Shown one piece after another: positions 42,203 to 51,728 of a stretch of DNA of 64,000 bases. The notes under the pieces were generated by a model. That model was not told the DNA's origin. It did not search any database and worked only from the letters and a program-made list of their open reading frames with translations. Positions within the stretch are counted from its first letter, which is position 1. Each line of letters starts with the position of its first letter. Position numbers and translations under genes: made by a program. Source of the stretch: Spiroplasma endosymbiont of Agriotes lineatus (GTDB lineage: Bacteria; Bacillota_I; Bacilli_A; Mycoplasmatales; Nriv7); assembly GCF_964019485.1 (NCBI RefSeq), contig NZ_OZ026448.1, positions 868,001 through 932,000 on the forward strand, read 5' to 3'.

Positions 42203-43219
42203 TTATTTTCCTTCTTCTTTAACAACATTATTTTTAATTAGTGATAATACATCTTCTAAAAGTGCTCTACGAACTAATTTTAAAGTACTAAAAAATGCTT
42301 TAGCATCACTACTGCCATGAGCTTTAAAAACAATGCCATTAACACCAATTAAAATTGCTCCGCCAGTATTTCGATAGTCAAAAATTTCTTTAACTTCATT
42401 AAATGCTTTTTTCAAACATAATGATGCTAACTTACGAAAGATATTCTTAGTAAACTGATTTCGTAAAACTTGCAATAAATTTCGTGCTGTTCCTTCAACT
42501 GCTTTCAGGGAAATATTACCAGTAAAACCATCAGTTACAACAATATCAATATCACCATTCATAAAATTATTAGGTTCAATATTACCAACAAAATTTAATT
42601 GTGAATTACTACTTAATTTTATATAAGTTTCTTGATGATATTCTTTGCCTTTTTTTTCTTCTGTACCAATATTTAATAATGCCACTTTTGGTTGCGATAA
42701 TTCTCAAATTTTTTGAACATAAATATTTGCCATGATGGCAAATATTTCTAAATCATTACTATCATTTTCAACATTAGCTCCTGCATCAATAAGCACAACT
42801 TGTTTATTTTTTATTTTTGTTGGCATAATCGCCATAAAAGCCGGACGACTAACACCAGTTATTTCTTTTAAAATAAAATGATTAGCTGCTAAAAGGGGGC
42901 CCGTGGCCCCTGCCGTTAATACCGCTTCAGCTTCTTTGTTAGCAACACATTCAATTGCTTTACTCATTGAATTATCGGTTTTTCTTCTAATATCTAAAAT
43001 ACTATCAGTCATCATTATTTCTTCATTAGCATTTTTAAAACTAATCCGCAATAATAATTTCTCATTTAATTTAGAACTGATTAAATATTTTTTAATTATC
43101 ATTTCTTTACCAACTAAAATAATATCAATGTCATTATATTTTTGTAAAAATTTTATGACACCACTTATTAGTGGTTTATGTCCTAAATCTGAGCCCATAA
43201 CATCTACTGCAATTTTCAC
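42203..43219 (-). CDS. plsX: Phosphate acyltransferase PlsX
   Basis: 338 residues. Makes acyl-phosphate from acyl-ACP for PlsY, the first step of phosphatidic acid synthesis. Typical MKIAVDVMGSDLGHKPLISG start, GATGPLLAA, LIDAGANVE, NIGTEEKKG and VTDGFTGNISLKAVEGTA. One TGA-coded Trp (about residue 172). Lies 33 bp after fakA, consistent with linking activated fatty acids to phospholipid synthesis. Confidence 0.96.
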
Positions 43220-43252
43220 AAACTTTACCTCTTTTTAACAATTAAATTATAT

Positions 43253-44881
43253 CTATTCAACACCAAATATAAAAGTATATAATGGCTGCTCACCTTCAAC
43301 TTTTTCATATTCAACATCAAAGTTTTCATCAATATACTTTTCAATTAGTCGTAAATCTTGTCGTTTAGCATCTTCACCAATAAAAATTGTTACCAATTGT
43401 GATGATGATTTACTAATCATTTTATTTAGTAATTTTTTTGCTACCAGAACTAAATCTGCTTCTTGATTATAAATTTTTTTATCTAAAATACCAAGATAAT
43501 TTCCCTCTTTCACAGCAACACCATCAATAGTTGTTGTTTTAATAGCATTAGTAATTCTTGCTGACACAATCTTTTTAATAGCATTTTTCATATTATTAAA
43601 ATTTTTTTTAGCACTTTTTTCTTCTTTATTAAAACTAAGAATGCTAAGCATCCCCTCGGGAATTGAAGTTGTGGGAATAACATATACATTAGATTTCTTT
43701 TCTAGTTTCGCTGCTTGTTGTGCAGTTGAAATAATATTAGAATTATTTGGTAAAATATAAACATCCTTAGCATCAACTAATTCAATCGCTTTTAAAAAAT
43801 CATCAGTTGATGGGTTCATTGTTTGTCCACCACTAATTACATACGATGCTTGTAAATCATTCATAAAGTATTTTGCCAAACCCTTACCGGCCGCAACAGT
43901 AATAATTGCTCAAGGATTACTTAAACTACGAATTTCTTTAATTTTTGTATTATGCTTTTTTGCTTGTAAACCCATATTTTCAATTTTTACTTTTTGAAAA
44001 TCACCAAATTGCTGTAAATAAACTAATATTTGCCCTGGCATTAACGAATGAACATGAACTTTAAAAATATCTTGATCTTGAACTACAACTATTGATTTAC
44101 AACCTTGTTCTTCTAAAGAAAAGCGAACTTTTTCTAAAGGAAAATTTTTCTGTTTCATTTCACTTAAAATAACAATAGTTTCTGTACAATAACCGAAATT
44201 TTCATCATCTAATTTAATAACAACTTCTTTACTGTCATTAAATACTAAATTTTTTTTCTTTTTAATTTCTTTACCTTTTTCTAATGAATAAACCATTCCT
44301 TCAATAATTTTAACTAATCCAAAACCACCAGAATCAACAACACCAACTTCTTTCAAAATTGGTAATAAGTCTGGGGTTTGTGCTAATGCATTGTTAGCAT
44401 TTTCTAAAAATTTACTCATAAATTTTAATGGTAATATTGTTTCCTTAGTTTCAAGTTTAATATTATCAATAGCAAGCCTAATAACAGTTAAAATTGTTCC
44501 TTCAACAGGCTTCATAACTGCTTTATAAGCCACTTGTTTAGCATAAGTTCATGCTTTTAGTAAATCGCTAGTACTGATAAATTCTTCATGAACTAATCCT
44601 TTACTAAAACCACGAAAAATTTGGGACAAAATAACGCCTGAATTTCCTCTAGCTCCCATAATCAAACCGCGACCAAACACATTTGCTATTTTGGTAATAT
44701 TAGAAGTTTTATATTTTTTAATTTCTTTAATAGCATTTTCCATTGTTAAATTCATATTTGTTCCAGTATCACCATCAGGAACAGGAAAAACATTTAATTT
44801 ATCAATTTCTAAATGATAATTATATAAGTTATTAGCAGCACTAATAAGCATGATTTTAAATAATTTTGCATCAATTTTCAT
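43253..44881 (-). CDS. fakA: Fatty acid kinase catalytic subunit FakA (DAK2/DegV-associated, YloV)
   Basis: 542 residues. Phosphorylates fatty acids held by FakB (DegV-type) proteins; the acyl-phosphate then feeds PlsY. The N-terminal DAK2-like kinase domain has PVPDGDTGTNMNLTM (about 33-47) and GARGNSGVILSQIFRG (about 76-91). A middle domain and the C-terminal YloV domain (AAGKGLAKYFMNDLQASYVI ... GGQTMNPST ... VYILPNNSNIISTAQQAA) follow. Three frames join through TGA Trp codons. Intact; second gene of the operon. Confidence 0.94.
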
Positions 44882-44910
44882 TTTATCTCACCTACCTCTC
44901 TTAATAAATA

Positions 44911-45243
44911 TTACTCGCTAATTAAATCATCAATGCAAATATCAATTTTAAAATCACTATCAAATTCCATTTGCTTTTCTAACTCATATTTAACACGATG
45001 TTGAACTTCTTGTAAAATTTCAAAAATATTAGTATGAATCGAACTAATGATATGAATTTTAACCACATAATGATTTTGTTCAATTTTTTTAACATCAATT
45101 GCTGAAGTAATGTCTTTTTCTAAAGCAATGGCATCTTCATTTTCTTTATTTTCATGATTATAAGCAAACGCAACAACACCTGGTGTTATTGATACAACTT
45201 GCTTAATAATATGAGCAATTTTATCAACATCAATTAATTTCAT
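44911..45243 (-). CDS. Asp23/Gls24 family protein (YloU)
   Basis: 110 residues. Small cytoplasmic protein almost always upstream of fakA; exact role unclear (envelope-stress-related in Gram-positives). IIKQVVSITPGVVAFAYNHE at the start and a beta-alpha pattern (YVVKIHIISSIHTNIFEILQ EVQHRVKYEL) match the family. First gene of the operon, 29 bp before fakA. Confidence 0.85.
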   Translation of the reverse strand: MKLIDVDKIAHIIKQVVSITPGVVAFAYNHENKENEDAIALEKDITSAIDVKKIEQNHYVVKIHIISSIHTNIFEILQEVQHRVKYELEKQMEFDSDFKIDICIDDLISE

Positions 45244-45316
45244 TTTATAACCACCATTTTACTCGATTTCTAGATTCATTATCATTATTTTATAAATCAA
45301 CCTCTAGTTTTTTAAA

Positions 45317-47091
45317 TTAAGTCATTAATCCTGCAATATATAACGCTTTAAAACGAACTTCTTGATTTTTTAATGTTTAAAAATTACCATTTTGAACAAC
45401 ACCTTTATCTTTTTCTAAAACAAGAATTTCATCAACATCTTTAATCGTTGATAAACGATGAGCAATAATAAAAGTTGTCCTTCCTTTCATTAATTTATTA
45501 AGATTTTCTTGAATTTCTTTTTCCACAATATTATCTAAAGAACTCGTTGCTTCATCTAAAATTAAAACTTCAGGATTTTTTAAAAACATTCTTGCAATTA
45601 CTAATATTTGTTTTTGGCCCCCAGATAAAATAAATCTCCGTTCACCTAAAATAGTATCATAATCACTTTTTAAACCAATAATAAAATCATGCAACTCTGC
45701 TTTTTTACAAGCGGAAATAACTTCTTCTTTAGTAACTTTAAAAACTCCATAACTAATATTTTCAAAGAAATTACCATAAAAAATTTGTCGTTCTTGTTCA
45801 ACATAACCAACATGCTGTAAATAAGAAGTAAAATTAATTTTTTTTAATCTTGATCAGCATTAATGTAAATTGTTCCCATAGCAGGATCGTAAAACCTTAA
45901 TAATAACTTAGAAATTGTTGATTTTCCTACTCCTGTTTCGCCAACGAAAGCATAAGACTTACCTTATTCAAAATGATAATTAAATTTATTCAAAATAAGT
46001 TGATCACTATTAGGATAATAAAAACTGACATTATCAAAAACAATATTTCCATTAACAGTCTTAATAATTGGTTGCTCTAAATTACGATTAATTTGTGGTT
46101 TTTCATTTAATAATTCATTAATTCTAATTGAAGATGTTGATGCGCATTAGCTAAGTTATTAAAAGTACGAACTAATGGCCGCGTTTAGTTTTCTTAGGTA
46201 TTTTTTAAAAAACAAAAAATAATCATTTACTATAAATTATTTTAATATTCAAATTAAGTATATATTTTTTATGTATGATTTTTGTTGTAAAAAATTATTT
46301 TAATTTTTTTTATAAGTATTTTGCTTAGTTTTTATAACCTTTTATTGAGATTTTGTTTGTTGATATTAAATATTTTGTTTTATTACTTATTTTTTAAATA
46401 AAATGATAATTAAATTGTGATTGTTTTTCTTTCAAAATTATTTAAATCTTTCTTTACCTACCTAACAAAACTTTATGCGCCCTACCACTAATATAATAAA
46501 ATAATACAACTAAAATTGTTAATGCCACAATTAAAGCAACAATAGTTAATTTAACAATAATAATTAAAAAAATTACAATTGCTCCAATAAAAGTAAAAAT
46601 TGCTAAAAGAAAAATAATTGGTATTTGTTGTGCTTGGTTACTAATAGTAACAGTATCAGCAATAACTTTAGTTAAAATTTCATCAGTTTTTTTATTCGCA
46701 TAAAATTGCATATCTAAATCAACTAAATTATTTAATACTTTATTACGAATATAAATTTCAATTTTTTTAGCAACAATGCCTCCTAGAAAATTTTGAAAGA
46801 AATTAAAAATTCCTGAAGCAATATAAAGACTAATGATAATAATTACATAACTAATTAACATTGCATAAGGCTCTTCTAAAACATCAAGACTAACTAATTT
46901 TTGCGTTATTTTTGGGGTGATAATGACACAAATGGACCCGACCCTAAGGCTGTAAAAAGCATTATATTATGGTACAACATTGCCTTAAATAACTTTTATA
47001 GTAAAAAGCAACTACTTTAAAAAAACCACCTTTAAATTTTTTAGAAGAATTATCTTTTTCATCATCTTTTTCTTTATTCATATAAATATAT
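45317..47091 (-). pseudogene. ABC exporter (membrane plus ATPase domains), disrupted by an M-type element
   Basis: The N-terminus at 47091 (MNKEKDDEKDNSSKKFKGGF) leads into a frameshifted ABC membrane domain (ISYVIIIISLYIASGIFNFF, LVDLDMQFYANKKTDEILTK), which is cut at 46483 by M2 and resumes at 46176. The ATPase half has Walker A in VGETGVGKSTISKLLLRFYDP, signature ILSGGQKQILVIARMFL, Walker B VLILDEATSSLD and a His-switch IIAHRLSTI. Further lesions: a frameshift after INADQD and a TAA after GVVQNGNF near the end. It resembles heterodimeric multidrug/lipid exporters. Clearly dead. Confidence 0.85.
46177..46483. repeat. M-type element (M2) inside ABC exporter gene
   Basis: 307 bp with ends GGCCGCGTTTAGTTTTCTTA and (inward from the right) GGGCGCATAAAGTTTTGTTA. 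ACTAAT occurs just outside on the left and again a few bases outside on the right, a possible target duplication. No coding capacity. Confidence 0.75.
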
Positions 47092-47269
47092 CCTTTCCTA
47101 AAAAACCATCTTGAATTTAAAATAATTATACAATAAAAAATATTTATCTGCTTTACTATTTACAAAATATCTTATCAACAATTAGAAAAATAACTAAAAC
47201 TTTTACTTTTATTTTTACTGCCATTAATAGATAATAAGATTAAATATATTAAATGAGAGATGGAAAATT

Positions 47270-48331
47270 ATGACTAAAGAACAACTTAAAATATATAGTA
47301 ATTCATCTCAAAAAATGAATGCAATTCTTGAAATTTATCAACAACTAAAAAAAATTTTTAAAAATTTTCAGTTTAATAATGAAAAAGATTGTATTGAAAT
47401 TTTATTAGATGAAGAATGTTCTTGAAATACAATAATTGATGTTAAAAATGAAATTACATTTTATATTACTCATAAAACAATAACCACTTCTAATGTCCTA
47501 TTAATGTGTTATGAGTGATACCATTGAGAAATGCCATCTAGTGGTTATCGCTTTACAAAACGACAAATAAGTCAATTTAAACAAGATTTTCCACGTTGAA
47601 AGGATGCTAAATACTTTCTTTTTAGTAAAGCAATTAAACACTTCATTACTCAAGAATGAGATTTAATAGACAAAAATGATTTCTACTTTGATTTAGGATT
47701 TATTTTATTTAAACAAATTTTCTCTGGTTTTCATCTCAGATTAGTTCCAACATTTCGTTATTTTCATTTTAATAATTATTCACTTCGCAGTAAAAAGACA
47801 TACTTAGAAGGTGTTTTTTATCGCCTAAGAAGTCGTGATTTTTATACTCGTTTCCCACAAATTGAAGCAACAAATATTCAAGAAAAAAATAAAATCACTA
47901 ATACTTATTATTTACAAACTTTACGACTAGTTAAATGACTATACTACCGAATGTCAGTTAAAAATAATCATATTGCCAATAGTCACTTTAATATTCCTTT
48001 AAATAAATATTATCTTTTTGATTACTTATTATATCCTGTATATTATAAATACTTTTTAAAAGATAATCCCTTACAGCGATGCTTTGATGTTATTAGAGAA
48101 GTATTACAAAGAATCATTATCAAATATGATAGCATTTATCTTCCTAACAATTTAATTGCCTTTTGAGAATTAGAAATTGATAATGAAGAACTTCAATATA
48201 CTCTCGAACACTTACTAGAATACATTAATGAATATTATTCCGAAGAACAAGCTTATGAAAAAATTTATGAAGAAGTACAAAACTTTGTTGAATATATGGA
48301 AAGTTTAGAACCAAAAGAAAAGAAACACTAA
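47270..48331 (+). CDS. Hypothetical protein, 353 aa
   Basis: Starts MTKEQLKIYSNSSQKMNAIL and ends in an acidic coiled-coil-like tail (EYYSEEQAYEKIYEEVQNFV EYMESLEPKEKKH). Rich in Trp, Tyr and Phe, with many Trp coded by TGA (WYHWEMPSSGYRF, WDLIDKNDFYFDLGFILFKQ). No signal peptide or clear membrane segment. I do not recognise the family. The frame is intact, with its own terminator, so it is probably expressed. Confidence 0.75.
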
Positions 48332-48364
48332 AAAAACAACTTTATTTAGAAAATAAAGTTGTTT
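48332..48364 (+). terminator. Terminator of the 353-aa protein gene
   Basis: AAACAACTTTATTT...AAATAAAGTTGTTTT stem right after the stop codon. On the other strand it would close the tRNA unit. Confidence 0.8.
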
Positions 48365-48387
48365 TCAATAGTAAACATAACTAACTA

Positions 48388-48464
48388 TGGTAGCGAGAGA
48401 GAGACTTGAACTCTCGACCTTTCGGGTATGAACCGAACACTCTAACCAACTGAGCTATCTCGCC
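48388..48464 (-). tRNA. tRNA-Met (CAT)
   Basis: 77 nt with encoded CCA; acceptor GGCGAGA, anticodon loop TTCATAC, elongator-type sequence GGTTAGAGTGTTCGGTTCAT. Last of a three-tRNA unit. Confidence 0.93.
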
Positions 48465-48470
48465 CAAATA

Positions 48471-48547
48471 TGGTCGGGAAGATAGGATTCGAACCTACGA
48501 CCTCTCGGTCCCAAACCGAGCGCTCTACCAAGCTAAGCTACTTCCCG
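48471..48547 (-). tRNA. tRNA-Pro (TGG)
   Basis: 77 nt with encoded CCA; acceptor CGGGAAG, anticodon loop TTTGGGA, T-arm GTAGGTTCGAATCCTAT. Confidence 0.95.
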
Positions 48548-48560
48548 TATTAAAATAAAA

Positions 48561-48637
48561 TGGTGCGCCCAACAGGAGTTGAACCCGCAACCTCTTGATC
48601 CGTAGTCAAGCACTCTGTCCAATTGAGCTATGGGCGC
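48561..48637 (-). tRNA. tRNA-Arg (ACG)
   Basis: 77 nt with encoded CCA; acceptor GCGCCCA/TGGGCGC, anticodon loop CTACGGA. First gene of Arg-Pro-Met. Confidence 0.95.
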
Positions 48638-48662
48638 ACATGGTGTCTTAAATAACAAAATC

Positions 48663-48691
48663 ATTATATATTATTACTGCTCTGTTGACAA
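48663..48691 (-). promoter_or_regulatory. Promoter of the tRNA-Arg/Pro/Met unit
   Basis: TTGTCA (48686-48691), 17 bp, TATAAT (48663-48668). The M3 element begins 15 bp beyond the -35. Confidence 0.75.
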
Positions 48692-48706
48692 CAAAAATTT
48701 CATATT

Positions 48707-49010
48707 TGGACGCATAAAGTTTTGTTAGGCAGGTAAAGATTTAAATAGTTTTGAAAGAAAAACAATCACAATTTAATTATCATTTTATTTAAAAAATAAG
48801 TAACAAAACAAAATATTTAATACTAACAAACAAAATCTCAATAAAAGGTTATAAAAACTAAGCAAAACGCTTATAAAAAAACATTAAAATAAGTTTTTAC
48901 AACAGAAATCACACATAAGAAATATATGCTTAATTTGCATGTTGAAATAATTTATAGTAAATGATTATTTTTTCTTTCTCTAAAAATACCTAAGAAAACT
49001 AAAAGCGTCC
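48707..49010. repeat. M-type element (M3)
   Basis: 304 bp from GGACGCATAAAGTTTTGTTA to AAAACTAAAAGCGTCC. It is the left half of a 467-bp unit filling the gap between two divergent tRNA promoters. Confidence 0.75.
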
Positions 49011-49018
49011 ATTTAAAA

Positions 49019-49173
49019 TTTTTTATTGTGTAAAAATTCAATAATATGATAAAATGATGGTGGATAAAAATGACAATAATAAGAACGGCGGGGTTAGTTT
49101 AGTAATTAAATAATATATATTAGCTGATTGTTTTGCTTCTTCAAGACAATACCCAAGAAAACTAAACGCAACC
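49019..49173 (+). repeat. R-type element (R6) with outward promoter toward tRNA-His
   Basis: TTATTG (49023-49028), 16 bp, TATGAT (49045-49050), then the conserved interior, ending ACTAAACGCAACC at 49173. Confidence 0.72.
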
Positions 49174-49189
49174 TTTTTTATGAATAAGT

Positions 49190-49217
49190 TTGCATTCTTT
49201 TAAAATAGGTATATAAT
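49190..49217 (+). promoter_or_regulatory. Promoter of tRNA-His
   Basis: TTGCAT (49190-49195), 16 bp, TATAAT (49212-49217), 29 bp before the tRNA. R6 ends 16 bp upstream of the -35. Confidence 0.7.
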
Positions 49218-49246
49218 TTTATCGATTAGTAAAAATAATTATATAT

Positions 49247-49323
49247 GGCGGCTGTGGCGTAGCGGTTATCGCATTGGTTTGTGGAACCAACATTCGTGGG
49301 TTCAATTCCCATCAGTCGCCCCA
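49247..49323 (+). tRNA. tRNA-His (GTG)
   Basis: 77 nt with encoded CCA; anticodon loop TTGTGGA, extra 5' G paired to C at the discriminator as is typical for tRNA-His. Confidence 0.95.
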
Positions 49324-49390
49324 TTTTTTATTTAAATTAAAATATTCTCATAAATGTACTTTCCTTTATAAGTCGTATAAAGTTTCCGGG

Positions 49391-49418
49391 GGTCTAGATA
49401 TTATCTAGATCTTTTTTT
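49391..49418 (+). terminator. Terminator after tRNA-His
   Basis: TCTAGATA/TATCTAGA stem followed by CTTTTTTTCT. Confidence 0.75.
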
Positions 49419-49429
49419 CTTTAATTAAA

Positions 49430-49774
49430 AATATGTTTCTAAAAGTATCTTTCACTAGAAATTCGTAATGAAATTTAATTAAATAACAGTCTTGTTATTA
49501 GAAAAAAGTATAGTTAATAGAGAAGGATATAAAAAAAGTAAAATTTATAACAGCACATTAAATAACAATTAGTTTTAAGAATATTTTTAGAAATATAGCA
49601 GTTTAAAAATAGGTTTTGTAATAAATTTTTTCTTATTAAAGAGTGGATAGGTTTCTACAAATTAATTAAAAAAGACCGAATTTTATTTAAGTCTTTTTCT
49701 TAGTTTTTGGAAAATTCCCACCAATCGAATATTTTATGAGCTCAAGAACTTTATGTTCTAATTTTAAAAAATAG
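49430..49774. other. Intergenic region without recognisable genes
   Basis: AT-rich; no convincing frame. A second terminator-like hairpin (AAAAAGAC...GTCTTTTT) lies at 49668-49700. Confidence 0.6.
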
Positions 49775-49813
49775 AAAAATGCTCTGCTAATAAATTTTAG
49801 CAGAGCATTTTTT
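49775..49813 (-). terminator. Terminator of plsY
   Basis: AAAAATGCTCTGCTAA...TTAGCAGAGCATTTTT, perfect stem immediately after the plsY stop codon. Confidence 0.85.
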
Positions 49814-49816
49814 GTG

Positions 49817-50511
49817 TTATTTTTTATTACTAAATTGTTTTTCTTGTCCAGAAAAAATTCGATAAATATTTTGATGGTGTTGTAAAATAACAATTAAAAC
49901 GATCAAACCAACAATTAATTGGGTTCAATAATTAGGAAATAAATAAAAAAAAATAACTCGGGGTGATTAATTCACATATTTACAGGCAAATTGTTTATTT
50001 GCGTAATTCAAGAGCAACAAAAAATAGATATGGCACATATTAATGAAGCAATAGAAACAATGCGAATAGTTAGAAATATTATTCATCATACAATAGTTGC
50101 AATAATAAAATAAATCGGATTAAGAAAAAGTGTAAAGCCTAAAAAGGGTCCAACACCTTTACCACCTTTAAATTTATGATAAATTGGTAAGCAATGTCCG
50201 AAAACAGCAAAAACAGCACTAATATAAACTGAGGTTTCAATAAGAGTAAAGGTTGGTGAATTAATTAGTGATAGTAATTTTACAATTGCTAAAACAAGAC
50301 CAATTTTTAAACCATCTAAAATAAGAATAACTAAACCAAATTTGGTCCCCATAATTCTGGCAACATTAGTGGCTCCGGCATTTTTAGAATAATGGTCACG
50401 GACATCGGTTTTAAAATAATATTTACTAATAAGAATTGCCGGTGATAGTGAACCAACTAAATAACCAATAACACATCCTAAGGTTGTCATAATGATTGAT
50501 GCAGTACTCAT
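49817..50511 (-). pseudogene. plsY: Glycerol-3-phosphate acyltransferase PlsY, one frameshift in a T-run
   Basis: Membrane enzyme that transfers the acyl group of acyl-phosphate (from PlsX or FakA) to glycerol-3-phosphate. Conserved motifs are present: GSLSPAILISKYYFKTDVR (motif 1), NAGATNVAR (ligand-binding), FGHCLPIYHKFKGGKGVGPF (catalytic). The 695-bp span is not a multiple of three: near 49950 a run of T (A on the coding strand's complement) shifts the frame after NHPE, and the expected end (YWTQLIVGLIVLIVILQHHQ) reads in the next frame. The shift removes only the last 50 residues, so partial function, slippage or a sequencing error are all possible. Confidence 0.75.
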
Positions 50512-50527
50512 ATAATCATCTCTTTTC

Positions 50528-50580
50528 TAATATTATAATTTTAATATTATAATTTTAATATTATAATTTTAATATTATAT
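50528..50580. repeat. 14-bp AT tandem repeat
   Basis: The unit TAATATTATAATTT occurs almost four times in the plsY upstream region. Confidence 0.85.
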
Positions 50581-50766
50581 TATTATTATATAAGGTAATT
50601 TTATTATATTATTGTTTAATTTAAAATTTATTGTTTAATTTATAATATAATTACCGTATGTGACATAATTCTTATAATAGTTTTAGTCATCAGATATTAA
50701 AGGTAACATTACAGAAATTAATTTTTGTACTTAAAATAGTAATTATTAGAAAAGGAAGATGAAAAA

Positions 50767-51698
50767 ATGCAAGAATTAAAAATTTTATCGTTTGATAATA
50801 GTAAACTTCATTTATATATATGAGATTAAGTTAGTAAGTCTAAAAGGGTCATGCAATTAATTCATGGATCTAGTGAATATACTTTTCGTTATAATGAATT
50901 TGCTAAATATTTAAATGCTAATGGTTGAATCGTTATTGGTAATGAAATGATCTTCGGGGACACAGAAAAACGGTTACTGATAAAGACCACTTAGGTTTTT
51001 TTAGTGTTAAGAATGGTTGAGATAAGCTGGTATTAGATTTAAAAGTAGTGAATGATTATATTTTTCATAATTATCCTAAATTAGGAATTACAATGTTAGA
51101 GCGGGCAATCAATGGGTTCATTTTTAGCGAAACATTATGCAATATTATACTATTATACTATTTAATCATTAGTTATTTGTGCAACAACTTGAAAATCAAA
51201 AACGCAATTATGAATTGGTAAATTTATTGCTAAATATTTACAAAAGCGACAACCATTACATGCTCCTAGTGATTTTATTAATAATTTAATTTATAAAAAA
51301 TTTAGTAAGAAAATTAAAGAAAAAGATAATAATTTAGCTTGACTAACTCGTGATAAAAATATTCAAGAAAAATTTAGAAATGATCCCTTAGCGGGACAAA
51401 TATTTATTGCTAGTGATTTTAAAGATATGTTTACAGGTTTATTATATATTATGAAAAAGAAAAATATTATTAAAACCTGGAAAACTTTACCAATATTTTT
51501 TATTGGCGGAATGAGTGATCCAGTTAGTAATTTTGGTAAAGATGTTAAAAAACTGCAAGAAAATATCGTCAATATGGTTTTAAAAAAACAAGCATTTTAT
51601 TATATTCAGAAATGCGTTATGAAATTTTAAATAAAATTGATAAAGAACAAGTATATCAAGATATTTTAAATTTTATTAATAAGTATAATAGTAAATAA
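50767..51698 (+). pseudogene. Alpha/beta hydrolase (lysophospholipase/monoglyceride lipase type), broken
   Basis: Starts MQELKILSFDNSKLHLYIW; then TAA, QLIHGSSEYTFRYNEFAKYL (oxyanion-hole His-Gly), a frameshift, DHLGFFSVKNGWDKLVLDLK, and a decayed nucleophile elbow (expected GHSMGSFLA; here the residues before GS are altered), GGMSDPVSNFGKDVKKLQEN (acid residue) and a disordered end. A candidate promoter (TTACCG-16-TATAAT) is at 50651-50678. Several frameshifts; non-functional. Confidence 0.75.
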
Positions 51699-51728
51699 TA
51701 ATTAACAACAATAAAGGGGTGAATTAAA

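Noticed and set aside
47951..48166. Separate small gene starting at an internal Met
   Set aside because: It is only the part of the 353-aa protein between two TGA (Trp) codons.
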